A stretch of DNA of 64,000 nucleotides from Hyphomicrobiales bacterium (GTDB taxonomy: Bacteria > Pseudomonadota > Alphaproteobacteria > Rhizobiales > Rhodobiaceae): contig PKTR01000004.1 of the NCBI GenBank assembly GCA_002869065.1, positions 186,001-250,000 on the forward strand. Reading direction: 5' to 3'. The notes under the pieces are model-generated. The model worked only from the letters and a program-made list of their open reading frames with translations. It ran no database searches and was not told where the DNA came from. The translations under genes and the position numbers were made by a program. This document shows, in pieces, positions 43,911 to 52,439 of this stretch (the first letter of the stretch is position 1; each line of letters begins with the position of its first letter).

Positions 43911-43958
43911 CCTGCGCAAAGCCATACAGTGACTCCTGCGCAAAGCCATACAGTGACT
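43911..43958. repeat. Perfect 24-bp tandem duplication
   Basis: CCTGCGCAAAGCCATACAGTGACT occurs twice head to tail (43911-43934 and 43935-43958). It lies in the 166-bp divergent region between the UPF0173 hydrolase and ruvX, about 94 bp upstream of ruvX. It may be a duplicated regulatory site or a simple slippage product. Confidence 0.9.
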
Positions 43959-44051
43959 ATAGAGGCGTCGGCGCGGCCATCAACGACCCGTTGACGGGAT
44001 ACCGCGACATTTGCCGGGACAAGCTCACGCCCGCCGTGCTAGAGCCGAAAC

Positions 44052-44528
44052 ATGGCTACCGATCCCGCCCTTTCCATTGAAGAATTCGCCACCCGGCTCG
44101 GTCCGAATGCCCGCCTGCTGGGCCTCGACCTCGGCACCAAGACAATCGGACTTGCGCTCTCGGATGTGAGACGCGGCATTGCCACCGCGATGAAGACTCT
44201 GAAGCGGGTGAAATTCACCAAGGACGCACAGGAACTGCTGGCCGTGTGCGCCGAGCATGACGTCGGCGGGTTGGTCATTGGCCTGCCGCTCAATATGGAC
44301 GGCTCGGAGGGCCCGCGCGTCCAGGCAACCCGCGCCTTCGTGCGCAATCTGTCGGCGTTGACCGATTTGCCCATCGCCTATTGGGACGAGCGCCTGTCGA
44401 CGGTTGCCGCCGAACGGGCGATGCTGGCGGCCGATATTTCACGTGCCAAACGGGCCGAAAAGATCGACGCGACCGCCGCCGCTTTCATCCTGCAGGGCGC
44501 CCTCGACCGCCTTTCTCGACTCGGCTGA
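44052..44528 (+). CDS. ruvX: Holliday junction resolvase RuvX (YqgF family)
   Basis: 158-residue RNase H-fold nuclease. It has [17 protein letters not shown] (catalytic Asp26 and strand 1), [24 protein letters not shown], the YWDERLST motif with its Glu and a final [16 protein letters not shown]. These are the standard YqgF motifs. Relatives act on Holliday junctions or on 16S rRNA 5' processing. It lies 5 bp upstream of the transporter gene on the same strand. Confidence 0.94.
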   Translation: MATDPALSIEEFATRLGPNARLLGLDLGTKTIGLALSDVRRGIATAMKTLKRVKFTKDAQELLAVCAEHDVGGLVIGLPLNMDGSEGPRVQATRAFVRNLSALTDLPIAYWDERLSTVAAERAMLAADISRAKRAEKIDATAAAFILQGALDRLSRLG

Positions 44529-44533
44529 CCACC

Positions 44534-45472
44534 ATGCTCGCCGCCTTCGATGCCCTTCTTCCGGTTCTGCTCGTGATCGCCGTCGGCGCGGTGCTGCGCT
44601 CGCGTGCCCTGCTGACCCCGGACCAGTGGATCGGCTTCGAGAAGATCGCCTATTATGTGCTCTTCCCGGCGATTATTATCCACACCTTGTCCACAACGGA
44701 TTTCGGCTCGGTTCCGGCCTTTCCCCTTGGTTTGACGCTATTTCTGGCGATCCTGACCATGGCCGTCATCGTGCTTGCCCTGCATCGGCTGATCGTCGGC
44801 CCGCTCGGGCTCACCGACGCCGCCTTCACCTCGGTTTTCCAGGGGTCGATGCGCTGGAACACACCCGTCGGCATCGCCATGGCCGGCGCTCTCTACGGGC
44901 GCCCGGGCGTGGCGCTGATCGCGGTTGCCATCATCGCCATGATTCCGACGTTGAACGTGCTGTGTGTCGGCGCACTGGTCCGTTACGGCAATGCCGAACG
45001 GCTGCCGTTCAAGGCGATCGTGCTCGATCTCATCCGCAATCCGTTCATCTGGTCCTGCGCAGTCGGGATCGCCATCAATTTGAGCGGCCTCACCCCGCCG
45101 AAACAGGTGCTCGGCGCGCTTGAGTTGATGGGAAGGTCGGCACTTGCCGCCGGTCTGCTGGCCGTTGGCGCCGGGTTACGGCTGTCGACGCTGGCCCGTC
45201 CGAAACCAGCGCACCTGCTCTCATCGGCCTTGCGGCTCACGGGCATGCCGCTTCTCGCTGCCGGTTTCGGGGCGATCTTCGGGCTCGAACCGATGGCGCT
45301 CGGCGTCGCCATCGTCGCCATGTCGGTCCCGACGTCGACCGGCGCCTATCTGCTCGCCCGCCAGATGGGTGGCGATCACGAACTGATGGCGGAAATCATC
45401 ACGCTGCAGTCGATCGTGGCGATCGTCACGATGCCGGTCGCGATCGCCGTTCTGGCGCCTACTTCATTGTGA
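44534..45472 (+). CDS. AEC-family transporter (auxin efflux carrier superfamily)
   Basis: 312-residue integral membrane protein with about ten helices in two halves. The first half has LLPVLLVIAVGAVLRSRALLTPDQWIGFEKIAYYVLFPAII. The second repeats ALAAGLLAVGAGLRLSTL and VAIVAMSVPTSTGAYLLARQMGGDHELMAEIITLQ, the family signature. Bacterial members move dicarboxylates such as malate or malonate; the substrate is not predictable here. It starts 5 bp after ruvX. Confidence 0.9.
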   Translation: MLAAFDALLPVLLVIAVGAVLRSRALLTPDQWIGFEKIAYYVLFPAIIIHTLSTTDFGSVPAFPLGLTLFLAILTMAVIVLALHRLIVGPLGLTDAAFTSVFQGSMRWNTPVGIAMAGALYGRPGVALIAVAIIAMIPTLNVLCVGALVRYGNAERLPFKAIVLDLIRNPFIWSCAVGIAINLSGLTPPKQVLGALELMGRSALAAGLLAVGAGLRLSTLARPKPAHLLSSALRLTGMPLLAAGFGAIFGLEPMALGVAIVAMSVPTSTGAYLLARQMGGDHELMAEIITLQSIVAIVTMPVAIAVLAPTSL

Positions 45473-45538
45473 GCAGCGCCCGACTCAATCCACTCCGCTG
45501 GCCCTCACGATCCGCGTCATCCAGCCCTCACTCGCGTC

Positions 45539-45561
45539 ATCCTCCGGCTTGACCGGAGGAT
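45539..45561. repeat. TCAAG-loop palindromic element, copy 3 (inverted)
   Basis: ATCCTCCGG-CTTGA-CCGGAGGAT, preceded by GCGTC. It is the reverse orientation of copy 1, sharing the same 9-bp core stem. Confidence 0.82.
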
Positions 45562-45644
45562 CGGCCAGCGACCAGCGCAACGCGAGTAATTGACAGGAAA
45601 GAGATCGGCCTATTCACAAAGAAAGACCGCCCGAATGGAGAACG

Positions 45645-45667
45645 ATCCTCCGGTCAAGCCGGAGGAT
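45645..45667. repeat. TCAAG-loop palindromic element, copy 4
   Basis: ATCCTCCGG-TCAAG-CCGGAGGAT followed by GACGTGGG. The last bases match the right flank of copy 1 at 36461-36470 exactly (GATGACGTGGG). Confidence 0.83.
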
Positions 45668-45744
45668 GACGTGGGAGAAAACCCCAGATCACAAATCCAT
45701 GCCGACTGTAGGGGACTACACCCGACCCACGCACTCCCTCGTCA

Positions 45745-45763
45745 CCCCGGACTTGATCCGGGG
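45745..45763. repeat. TCAAG-loop palindromic element, copy 5 (inverted)
   Basis: CCCCGGA-CTTGA-TCCGGGG, preceded by CGTCA. The stem is of the same type as copy 2 but in inverted orientation. Confidence 0.78.
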
Positions 45764-45852
45764 CCTAATGCCCATCTCGGCACGGTAGCCCAGCAAAATA
45801 GCAACGCTCGTGTTGCTTCGCGAACCCTTCCACCTGCCGCCAACGCCATTGG

Positions 45853-45873
45853 ATGCCGGGTCAAGCCCGGCAT
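45853..45873. repeat. TCAAG-loop palindromic element, copy 6
   Basis: ATGCCGGG-TCAAG-CCCGGCAT followed by GACGACG. Stem bases differ from copies 1 and 4, but pairing, loop and the TGACG flank are kept. Confidence 0.8.
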
Positions 45874-45918
45874 GACGACGAAGGGGATGATCGTAGGGTC
45901 GATGACAGCTCCGCTCGC

Positions 45919-47562
45919 CTACGCCGGGAAAATGTAGTCGACGAGGCCCGCCGCCTCGAAGCGACCATCGAGCATGCCGTAGGTCGCCCGCCACTGTCCG
46001 CCGAGGCGGGAATAGAGGAAGGCATCGCCGATGCCGCGCGGCAGGAAGCGGCGCAGCGCGGCAGCCGCCGCCGTCAGCGCCAGTTGCTCGGTCAGAATAC
46101 GCGCCGAACCGATATCATCGCTGCACGCCTTGGCCGCCGCCTTCAAGACGTCGACCGACACCAGAGAATGCTCGCCGAGATCCGACTTGATGTCATCGAG
46201 CACCAGGTCAAGCACCTCCGGCTCGCGTTCGAGCGCCCGCATCACATCGAGGCACATGACATTGCCCGAGCCCTCCCAGATCGCGTTGACCGGGGCCTCG
46301 CGGGAGATGCGGGCAAGATCGCCCTCTTCGATGTAACCGTTGCCGCCAAGGCATTCCATCGCCTCGGCGATCAACGGCGGCGCGCTCTTGCAGATCCAGT
46401 ATTTCGCAGCCGGCGTCATCAGCCGTGCAAATGCCGCTTCCGTCTCGCTTTCCGCCCGCCCGTCAAAGGCGTGCGCCAACCGCATCGAAAGCGCGGTAGC
46501 CGCCGCCACGTCGAGCGCCATATCGGCCAGAAGCCTGGTCATCAGCGGCTGTTCGACAAGCGGCCTGCCGAAAACATGGCGATGCCGCGTGTGATGGACG
46601 GCGCGCGCGAGTGCTGCCCGCATGAGCCCGGCGGACGACACCGCACAGTCGAGCCGCGTCAGCGTCACCATCTCGATGATCGTCTTGACGCCCGCGCCCT
46701 CCTCGCCGACCAGCCAGGCACCGGCGCCTGAAAACTCCACTTCCGACGACGCATTGGAGCGGTTGCCGAGCTTGTCCTTCAGTCGCTGCAGCTTCAGCCC
46801 GTTGACCTCGCCATCCGGCAGGAAGCGCGGCATCAGGAAACACGACAGACCCTCCGGCGCCTGCGCAAGAACCAGGAAAGCATCGCTCATCGGCGCCGAC
46901 AGGAACCATTTGTGCCCGGTCAAGCGGTAGAGACCATCTTCGCCGCGCTCGGCGCGCGTCGTGTTGGCGCGCACATCCGTGCCGCCCTGTTTCTCGGTCA
47001 TGCCCATGCCGAGCGTCAGCGCGATCTTCTTCTCCGCCGGCAGGAAGCGATGGTCGTAGCGCCGCTCGACGACGCCGCCGCCCCATTTGGCGATGAGATT
47101 CGGCTCCGTCTGCAAGGTCGCCAGCGCCGCGTTCGTCATCGTCATTGGACACAGATGTCCGCATTCGAGCTGCGCCATCAGATAATAGCGCGCCGCGCGC
47201 AACTGGAACCGCCGTCCGGCTTCGGCCCCGCCCCGCTCGAATGTCGAACAATGCAGTCCGGCCTCGGCGCTGCGCCGCATCAACGCGTGATAGGCGGGAT
47301 GATAGTCGACCGTGTCGAGCCGGCGCCCCTGCGCATCATGGGTGCGAATCCGCGGCACATTTTCATTGGCGAGCCGCGCCATCTCGGCGGCTTCCTGCGA
47401 ACCGCAATAGGCGCCGAGCTTGGCCAGTTCGCCCTCGCTCTGCGGGTCCAGAACCCCGTCGAGAACGGTGCGCAGAACCGGGTCCGTCTTCAACAGATTG
47501 CGCCCGGCATAGGCCGGCGCCTGGTTGAGAACCTCGTGCGTGTCGAAGGGCGAACCGCTCAT
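45919..47562 (-). CDS. AidB-like acyl-CoA dehydrogenase family protein
   Basis: About 547 residues from [14 protein letters not shown] at 47562; an upstream ATG at 47601 is possible. FAD-binding acyl-CoA dehydrogenase fold: [55 protein letters not shown] and [41 protein letters not shown]. The N-terminal text ([10 protein letters not shown]) and the length place it with AidB, linked in E. coli to the alkylation response, rather than with fatty-acid enzymes. It is divergent from pyrB. No Ada-type gene is nearby. Confidence 0.88.
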   Translation of the reverse strand: MSGSPFDTHEVLNQAPAYAGRNLLKTDPVLRTVLDGVLDPQSEGELAKLGAYCGSQEAAEMARLANENVPRIRTHDAQGRRLDTVDYHPAYHALMRRSAEAGLHCSTFERGGAEAGRRFQLRAARYYLMAQLECGHLCPMTMTNAALATLQTEPNLIAKWGGGVVERRYDHRFLPAEKKIALTLGMGMTEKQGGTDVRANTTRAERGEDGLYRLTGHKWFLSAPMSDAFLVLAQAPEGLSCFLMPRFLPDGEVNGLKLQRLKDKLGNRSNASSEVEFSGAGAWLVGEEGAGVKTIIEMVTLTRLDCAVSSAGLMRAALARAVHHTRHRHVFGRPLVEQPLMTRLLADMALDVAAATALSMRLAHAFDGRAESETEAAFARLMTPAAKYWICKSAPPLIAEAMECLGGNGYIEEGDLARISREAPVNAIWEGSGNVMCLDVMRALEREPEVLDLVLDDIKSDLGEHSLVSVDVLKAAAKACSDDIGSARILTEQLALTAAAAALRRFLPRGIGDAFLYSRLGGQWRATYGMLDGRFEAAGLVDYIFPA

Positions 47563-47725
47563 TGCGCGAAATATCCTGTTATCCATGATCGTGGATTGCA
47601 TGAGTCTAACATCATGCCATCACTTCGTGCCCAAATGGTTATCCCCCGCTTTTGCATGGCAGGGATCGAAGGAAGGTCGGTTCGCCTTGTCGCGCAGCAG
47701 CAAACTGCGTATAGACCTGATTTTG

Positions 47726-48682
47726 ATGAGCGCACATTCTGCAACGGCCAAGACCGTCTTTCCGCACCGACATCTCCTCGGGATCGAGGGCCTCCAGCCC
47801 GACGAGATCGTGAGCCTTCTCGACCTCGCCGACGAGGCTGTCGCCGTTTCCCGTCAGGTGGAAAAGAAGAAGAGCGTGCTGCGCGGCCGCACGCAGATCA
47901 ATCTCTTCTTCGAGGCCTCGACGCGCACCCAGTCCTCCTTCGAGATCGCCGGCAAGCGACTCGGCGCCGACGTGATGAACATGTCGGTCGCTTCGTCCTC
48001 GGTGAAGAAGGGCGAAACGCTGATCGACACCGCCGCGACGCTGAACGCCATGCACCCCGATATCCTCGTGGTGCGGCATCAGTCCGCCGGCGCGGTCGCG
48101 CTGCTCGCCCAGAAGGTCGGCTGCTCGGTCATCAATGCCGGCGACGGCGCGCACGAACACCCGACCCAGGCCCTGCTCGATGCGCTCACCATCCGCCGCA
48201 ACAAGGGCCGCATCGCCGGCCTCACCGTGGCGATCTGCGGTGACGTGCTGCACTCCCGCGTCGCCCGCTCGAACATTCTGCTGCTCAACGCCCTGAACGC
48301 ACGGGTGCGCATCATCGCGCCCTCGACGCTTGTCCCCGCCGAAGCTTCGCGCCTCGGCGTCGAGGTGTTCACCTCGATGGAAGAAGGGCTCGCCGGCGCC
48401 GACATCGTCATGATGCTGCGCCTGCAGCGTGAGCGCATGAGCGGCGCCTTCGTCCCCTCGGTGCGCGAGTATTACCGCTACTACGGCCTCGACGAGGCGA
48501 AGCTCGCCTTCGCCGACCCCGAAGCGCTCGTCATGCATCCAGGCCCGATGAACCGTGGCGTCGAGATCGATCCCGCCATCGCCGACGGTCCGCGCAGCCT
48601 CATCGAGGAACAGGTGGAGATGGGCGTCGCGGTGCGCATGGCCGTACTCGAGGCGCTCGCCGCCAACCTGCCGAACCAGTAA
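47726..48682 (+). CDS. pyrB: Aspartate carbamoyltransferase catalytic subunit
   Basis: 318-residue enzyme joining carbamoyl phosphate and aspartate, the first committed pyrimidine step. Carbamoyl-phosphate motif STRTQ is at residues 65-69. Others are [40 protein letters not shown] and a C-terminal [13 protein letters not shown]. It starts at [10 protein letters not shown]; the upstream extension of the frame lacks conservation. It is followed 17 bp later by a dihydroorotase paralogue that has lost its metal site, as in the PyrB-pseudo-DHO complexes of other Proteobacteria. Confidence 0.95.
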   Translation: MSAHSATAKTVFPHRHLLGIEGLQPDEIVSLLDLADEAVAVSRQVEKKKSVLRGRTQINLFFEASTRTQSSFEIAGKRLGADVMNMSVASSSVKKGETLIDTAATLNAMHPDILVVRHQSAGAVALLAQKVGCSVINAGDGAHEHPTQALLDALTIRRNKGRIAGLTVAICGDVLHSRVARSNILLLNALNARVRIIAPSTLVPAEASRLGVEVFTSMEEGLAGADIVMMLRLQRERMSGAFVPSVREYYRYYGLDEAKLAFADPEALVMHPGPMNRGVEIDPAIADGPRSLIEEQVEMGVAVRMAVLEALAANLPNQ

Positions 48683-48699
48683 CGCAGAGGATGCCGACC

Positions 48700-50001
48700 A
48701 TGTCCGACAAGGCCCCGCTGCTGATCAAGGGCGGCCGCATCATCGACCCCGCACGCGGTCTCGACACCTCCGGCGACGTGCTCGTCATCGATGGCAGAAT
48801 CGCGTCCGCCGGCCCCGGTGCGGCGCGCGACGTGCCCGAACGCGCAACGGTCATCGAAGCCAAGGGCGCCATCATCGCGCCCGGCCTCATCGACATGCGC
48901 GTCTTCATCGGCGAACCCGGCTACGAACACCGCGAAACGCTGGCTTCGGCCAGCAAGGCCGCCGCCGCCGGCGGCGTCACCACCATGGTGACCATGCCCG
49001 ACACCGACCCGACCATCGACGATCCCGCGCTGGTCGACTTCATCCTGCGCCGCGCCCGCGATACGGCCGTCGTGCGCGTGCTGCCGATGGCCGCCCTGAC
49101 CAAGGGCGGCAAGGGCCGCGAGATGACCGAAATCGGCCTGCTGCAGGAAGCCGGCGCTATCGCGTTTTCCGCCGGCCGCCACGCGGTCTCCGACGCGCAG
49201 GTGATGCGCCGTCTGCTGACCTATGCGCGCGACTTCGGCGCGCTCGTCATTAATCACATCGAAGACCCGGATCTGGTCGGGTCCGGTGTCATGAACGAAG
49301 GCGAGATGGCGTCGCGCCTTGGTCTGCCGGGCATCCCGCGCGAGGCCGAGATCATCATGGTCGAGCGCGATGTGCGCCTCGCCGCCCTGACCCGCGGCCG
49401 CTATCACGCCGACCAGGTATCCTGCGGAGAAGCCGTCAAGGTGATCGCCACCGCCAAGGCCCGTGGACTTTCGGTCAGCGCCGGCGTGTCGATCAACCAT
49501 CTGACGCTGAACGAAAACGACATCGGCGCCTACCGCACCTTCTTCAAGCAATCGCCGCCGTTGCGCGGCGAGGACGACCGCCGCGCCGTGGTCGAAGCGC
49601 TGAACGACGGCACCATCGACGTCGTCGTCTCGAGCCATGATCCGCAGGACGTCGAGACCAAGCGCCATCCCTTCGCCGAAGCCGCCGATGGCGCGATCGG
49701 CCTTGAGACGCTGCTGGCCGCAGCCCTGCGCCTCGTCCATTCCGGCGACGTGTCGCTGATGACCGTGCTGAAGGCCATGACGAGCCGCCCGGCCGAACTG
49801 CTCGGCCTCGACACCGGCACACTCGCGCCCGGCGCGCCGGCCGACATCGTCATCTTCGACCCTGATCGCCCGTGGATTTACGGCGAGGAGACCATCGTCT
49901 CACGTTCAAAGAACACGCCGTTCGAGGCCGGCCGCTTCTCCGGCCGCGTCCTTCACACCCTGGTTGCGGGCGAGAGTGTCTACACCTACTCTCCCGGCTA
50001 G
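48700..50001 (+). CDS. pyrC: Inactive dihydroorotase paralogue PyrC' (structural partner of PyrB)
   Basis: 433-residue amidohydrolase-fold protein, start [12 protein letters not shown] with AGAGGA about nine bases upstream. The usual GLIDxHVHxREPG metal motif reads [13 protein letters not shown], so both His of HxH are gone. The later HxxH reads YHADQ, and the catalytic TDHAPH-type Asp motif reads SSHDPQ. It should therefore not hydrolyse dihydroorotate. Such pseudo-dihydroorotases assemble with PyrB in Pseudomonas-type complexes, and a true PyrC is expected elsewhere. It sits between pyrB and plsY on the same strand. Confidence 0.88.
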   Translation: MSDKAPLLIKGGRIIDPARGLDTSGDVLVIDGRIASAGPGAARDVPERATVIEAKGAIIAPGLIDMRVFIGEPGYEHRETLASASKAAAAGGVTTMVTMPDTDPTIDDPALVDFILRRARDTAVVRVLPMAALTKGGKGREMTEIGLLQEAGAIAFSAGRHAVSDAQVMRRLLTYARDFGALVINHIEDPDLVGSGVMNEGEMASRLGLPGIPREAEIIMVERDVRLAALTRGRYHADQVSCGEAVKVIATAKARGLSVSAGVSINHLTLNENDIGAYRTFFKQSPPLRGEDDRRAVVEALNDGTIDVVVSSHDPQDVETKRHPFAEAADGAIGLETLLAAALRLVHSGDVSLMTVLKAMTSRPAELLGLDTGTLAPGAPADIVIFDPDRPWIYGEETIVSRSKNTPFEAGRFSGRVLHTLVAGESVYTYSPG

Positions 50002-50132
50002 ACACCGATCCGGACTGCGACGGCCGGAAATTTGACGCTGAATGCGCATGGGCGCATAGAAGTCCCGATAACGCAGCCCGCCCGGACGCGACGGAAACCG
50101 CGCGGGCACATCGATCATGGGGGGATCGTATC

Positions 50133-50738
50133 TTGGCTGATCTGTCCTGGCCTCTCCTTATCGGCGCCCTCGCGGTCGGCTACCTTTTCGGCTCCGTACC
50201 GACCGGCCTGATCGCCAGCCGCCTTGCCGGCCTTGGCGACGTGCGCAAGATCGGCTCCGGCAATATCGGCGCGACCAACGTGCTGCGCACCGGCCACAAG
50301 GGCGTCGCCTTCCTGACCCTGCTCGGCGACATGCTCAAGGGCACCATTCCCGTCGCGCTCGCTGCCTCCGAGATAGGCGCCTTCGCCGCCATGGCCGCAG
50401 CCCTCGGCGCCCTTCTCGGCCACATGTTCCCGGTCTGGCTGAAATTCTCCGGCGGCAAGGGTGTTGCCACCTATATCGGCATCCTGATCGGCCTGTTCTG
50501 GCCGGCCGCGCTCGCCTTCGTCGCAATCTGGCTCGCGGTCGCCGCCCTCACCCGCTATTCGTCGCTGTCGGCGCTGATCGCCACAGCCGCCACGCCGGTC
50601 GTGCTGATCGGCTTCGACATGCCCGCCTTTGCCCTCCTCTTCCTTGTCTGCACCTTGTTGGTGTGGATCAAGCATCAGGCCAATATCGGCCGGCTCCTGA
50701 GCGGCAAGGAAAGCCGGATCGGCGGTTCCGGAAAATGA
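50133..50738 (+). CDS. plsY: Acyl-phosphate glycerol-3-phosphate acyltransferase PlsY
   Basis: 201-residue membrane enzyme starting phospholipid synthesis by acylating glycerol-3-phosphate from acyl-phosphate. Motifs are [35 protein letters not shown], then [18 protein letters not shown] and a C-terminal [15 protein letters not shown]-like end. Start is a TTG at 50133, with GGGGGGATC about nine bases upstream, giving [13 protein letters not shown]. Its stop overlaps the dprA ATG (ATGA). Confidence 0.94.
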   Translation: MADLSWPLLIGALAVGYLFGSVPTGLIASRLAGLGDVRKIGSGNIGATNVLRTGHKGVAFLTLLGDMLKGTIPVALAASEIGAFAAMAAALGALLGHMFPVWLKFSGGKGVATYIGILIGLFWPAALAFVAIWLAVAALTRYSSLSALIATAATPVVLIGFDMPAFALLFLVCTLLVWIKHQANIGRLLSGKESRIGGSGK

Positions 50739-51886
50739 CCGAAGACCCGGGCAAGGCGACCTCGACGGGCGTTCATTTAAGCGACGCGCAACGACTTGCC
50801 TGGCTTCGGTTGATCCGCTCCGAAAACGTCGGTCCCGCGACCTTTCGAACATTGCTCAATCACTACGGTTCCGCTGCCGAAGCGCTGCGCCGAATCCCCG
50901 ATCTGTCGCGCCGAGGCGGATCGAAACGCACCATCCGCATCTGTTCGCTGCAGGACGCCGAAGCCGAAATGGCGCTCGCCGAGCGGATCGGCGCGCGGTT
51001 CGTTGCGCTTGGGGAGCCGACCTATCCTGCCTTGCTGCGACAGATCGACGGCCCGCCGCCGCTGATCGCCGTGCGCGGTTCGACCGATGTGCTGAATCGC
51101 GCGGCGATCGCCATCGTCGGATCGCGCAACGCCTCGCTCGCCGGCATCAAGATGACCGAGCGCCTCGTCCACGGACTGAGCCGTGAAGACCTGGTGATCG
51201 TCTCCGGCCTCGCGCGCGGCATCGACACAGCGGCCCACAAGGCCTCTCTCGCCACGGGTACGGTTGCCGTGCTGGCCGGCGGGCTCGACCACATCTATCC
51301 GCCGGAAAACGAGCCGCTGCTGCGCGCGATCATCGATGCCGGTGGCGCCATCATTGGCGAGATGCCGTTTGGGTGGTCGCCGCGCGCCCATGATTTTCCG
51401 CGCCGCAATCGGCTGATTTCCGGCTTGAGCCTCGGCGTCGTCATCGTCGAGGCGACCAAGCGTTCGGGCTCGCTGCATACAGCCCGCTTTGCGCTCGAAC
51501 AGAACCGCGAGGTCTTCGCCGTGCCCGGATCGCCACTCGATCCGCGTTCGGAAGGCTGTAACCGGTTGATCCGCGACGGCGCCGTTCTGATCCGCGACGC
51601 CGCCGACATCAGCGCCGAACTGAGCCCATCGCAAGGCTCGCTGTTCGATCCCCACCGGGGCGCCGAAGAACCCGACCGAGACGCCGGCGACATTTCCCCG
51701 CAGGAGCCCGACGACAGCGCGCGCACCAGAATCGCCGACGCTCTCGGGCCAACGCCGACGGGCATCGACGATCTGATCCGTCACACCGGCCTTCCTGCCG
51801 GCATGGTGCACGTCATCCTGCTTGAACTGGAATTGGCCGGCCGGCTCGAACGGCACGGCGGTCAGCGCGTGTCGCTGTTGCTCTGA
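50735..51886 (+). CDS. dprA: DNA-processing protein DprA
   Basis: 383-residue protein that loads RecA on incoming single-stranded DNA. A short N-terminal helical domain ([23 protein letters not shown]) precedes the Rossmann core with [68 protein letters not shown] and [25 protein letters not shown]-terminal winged helix follows ([34 protein letters not shown]). The ATG overlaps plsY, so the two are co-translated. Confidence 0.95.
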   Translation: MTEDPGKATSTGVHLSDAQRLAWLRLIRSENVGPATFRTLLNHYGSAAEALRRIPDLSRRGGSKRTIRICSLQDAEAEMALAERIGARFVALGEPTYPALLRQIDGPPPLIAVRGSTDVLNRAAIAIVGSRNASLAGIKMTERLVHGLSREDLVIVSGLARGIDTAAHKASLATGTVAVLAGGLDHIYPPENEPLLRAIIDAGGAIIGEMPFGWSPRAHDFPRRNRLISGLSLGVVIVEATKRSGSLHTARFALEQNREVFAVPGSPLDPRSEGCNRLIRDGAVLIRDAADISAELSPSQGSLFDPHRGAEEPDRDAGDISPQEPDDSARTRIADALGPTPTGIDDLIRHTGLPAGMVHVILLELELAGRLERHGGQRVSLLL

Positions 51887-51907
51887 CGCGCGCCCTCGAG
51901 GGTCGGC

Positions 51908-52096
51908 TCAGACCGCCGAGCGATTCGGCGTGACCCGGATTGCGCCCGCCTGCTGCACCGCTTCCTCACGCGCCACGTCGAGGAGGTAGGCCAGAAAATT
52001 CATATCCGCACCCGCTGCCAGATTGCGCAGCTCGGAACACATGCGCTCGATGAAAATCGCCGCCTCGGGCGCCGACAGGGTGTTATTCTCGTTCAT
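51908..52096 (-). CDS. Small conserved protein, unknown function
   Basis: 62-residue protein starting MNENNTLSAPEAAIFIERMCSEL. It is mostly helical, with NLAAGADMNFLAYLLDVAREEAVQQ. An in-frame upstream extension with another Met (52126) looks non-native. I recall close relatives in Rhizobiales annotated as hypothetical. It converges with dprA and faces the topA upstream region. Function unknown. Confidence 0.72.
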   Translation of the reverse strand: MNENNTLSAPEAAIFIERMCSELRNLAAGADMNFLAYLLDVAREEAVQQAGAIRVTPNRSAV

Positions 52097-52439
52097 GTGC
52101 GCTGCCACTCTCTTGCACGAGACCAATACACGGCCCGTTCCCGCCCCTATTGCTTGTCGCTGGCTGCGCGAGTCAGCCCGTCCTCCCCGAGAACACCGAC
52201 AAGCGTACCCAAAAGCGAATACAACTTCAATTTGTAATTTTTAGTTGTATGCACGCGAACTTTTTTGACGGTTTGCAACCACGTGCTCCACATGATTGTG
52301 GCAACACCATTTGACAGCGGCCCCCGGAACAACGATTTTGCCGCACTGGCGCGGCCGCCGGCTGGCAGGTTTTTGCTGTCCGATTCTTCCTTGGAGCTTG
52401 GCCGCCGGCTCCGGAAATAGCCAAATTTGTCGAGTTCCT
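52097..52439. other. Upstream region of topA
   Basis: This 343-bp stretch lies between the divergent small gene and topA. It contains an AT-rich patch (52220-52270, AACTTCAATTTGTAATTTTTAG) and a candidate sigma-70 promoter described separately. No gene was recognised. Confidence 0.6.
52311..52339 (+). promoter_or_regulatory. Candidate sigma-70 promoter for topA
   Basis: TTGACA (52311-52316), a 17-bp spacer and GATTTT (52334-52339). The -35 is perfect and the -10 weak. It would give a leader of about 95 nt before the topA ATG at 52440. Confidence 0.45.

Larger units (their letters stand above)
45473..45918. other. Intergenic stretch carrying four TCAAG-loop palindromes
   Basis: This 446-bp stretch lies between the convergent AEC transporter and the AidB-like gene. 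It holds four palindromes with a TCAAG or CTTGA loop in both orientations, apparently accumulated by repeated insertion or duplication. No protein-like reading frame was recognised. Confidence 0.7.
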
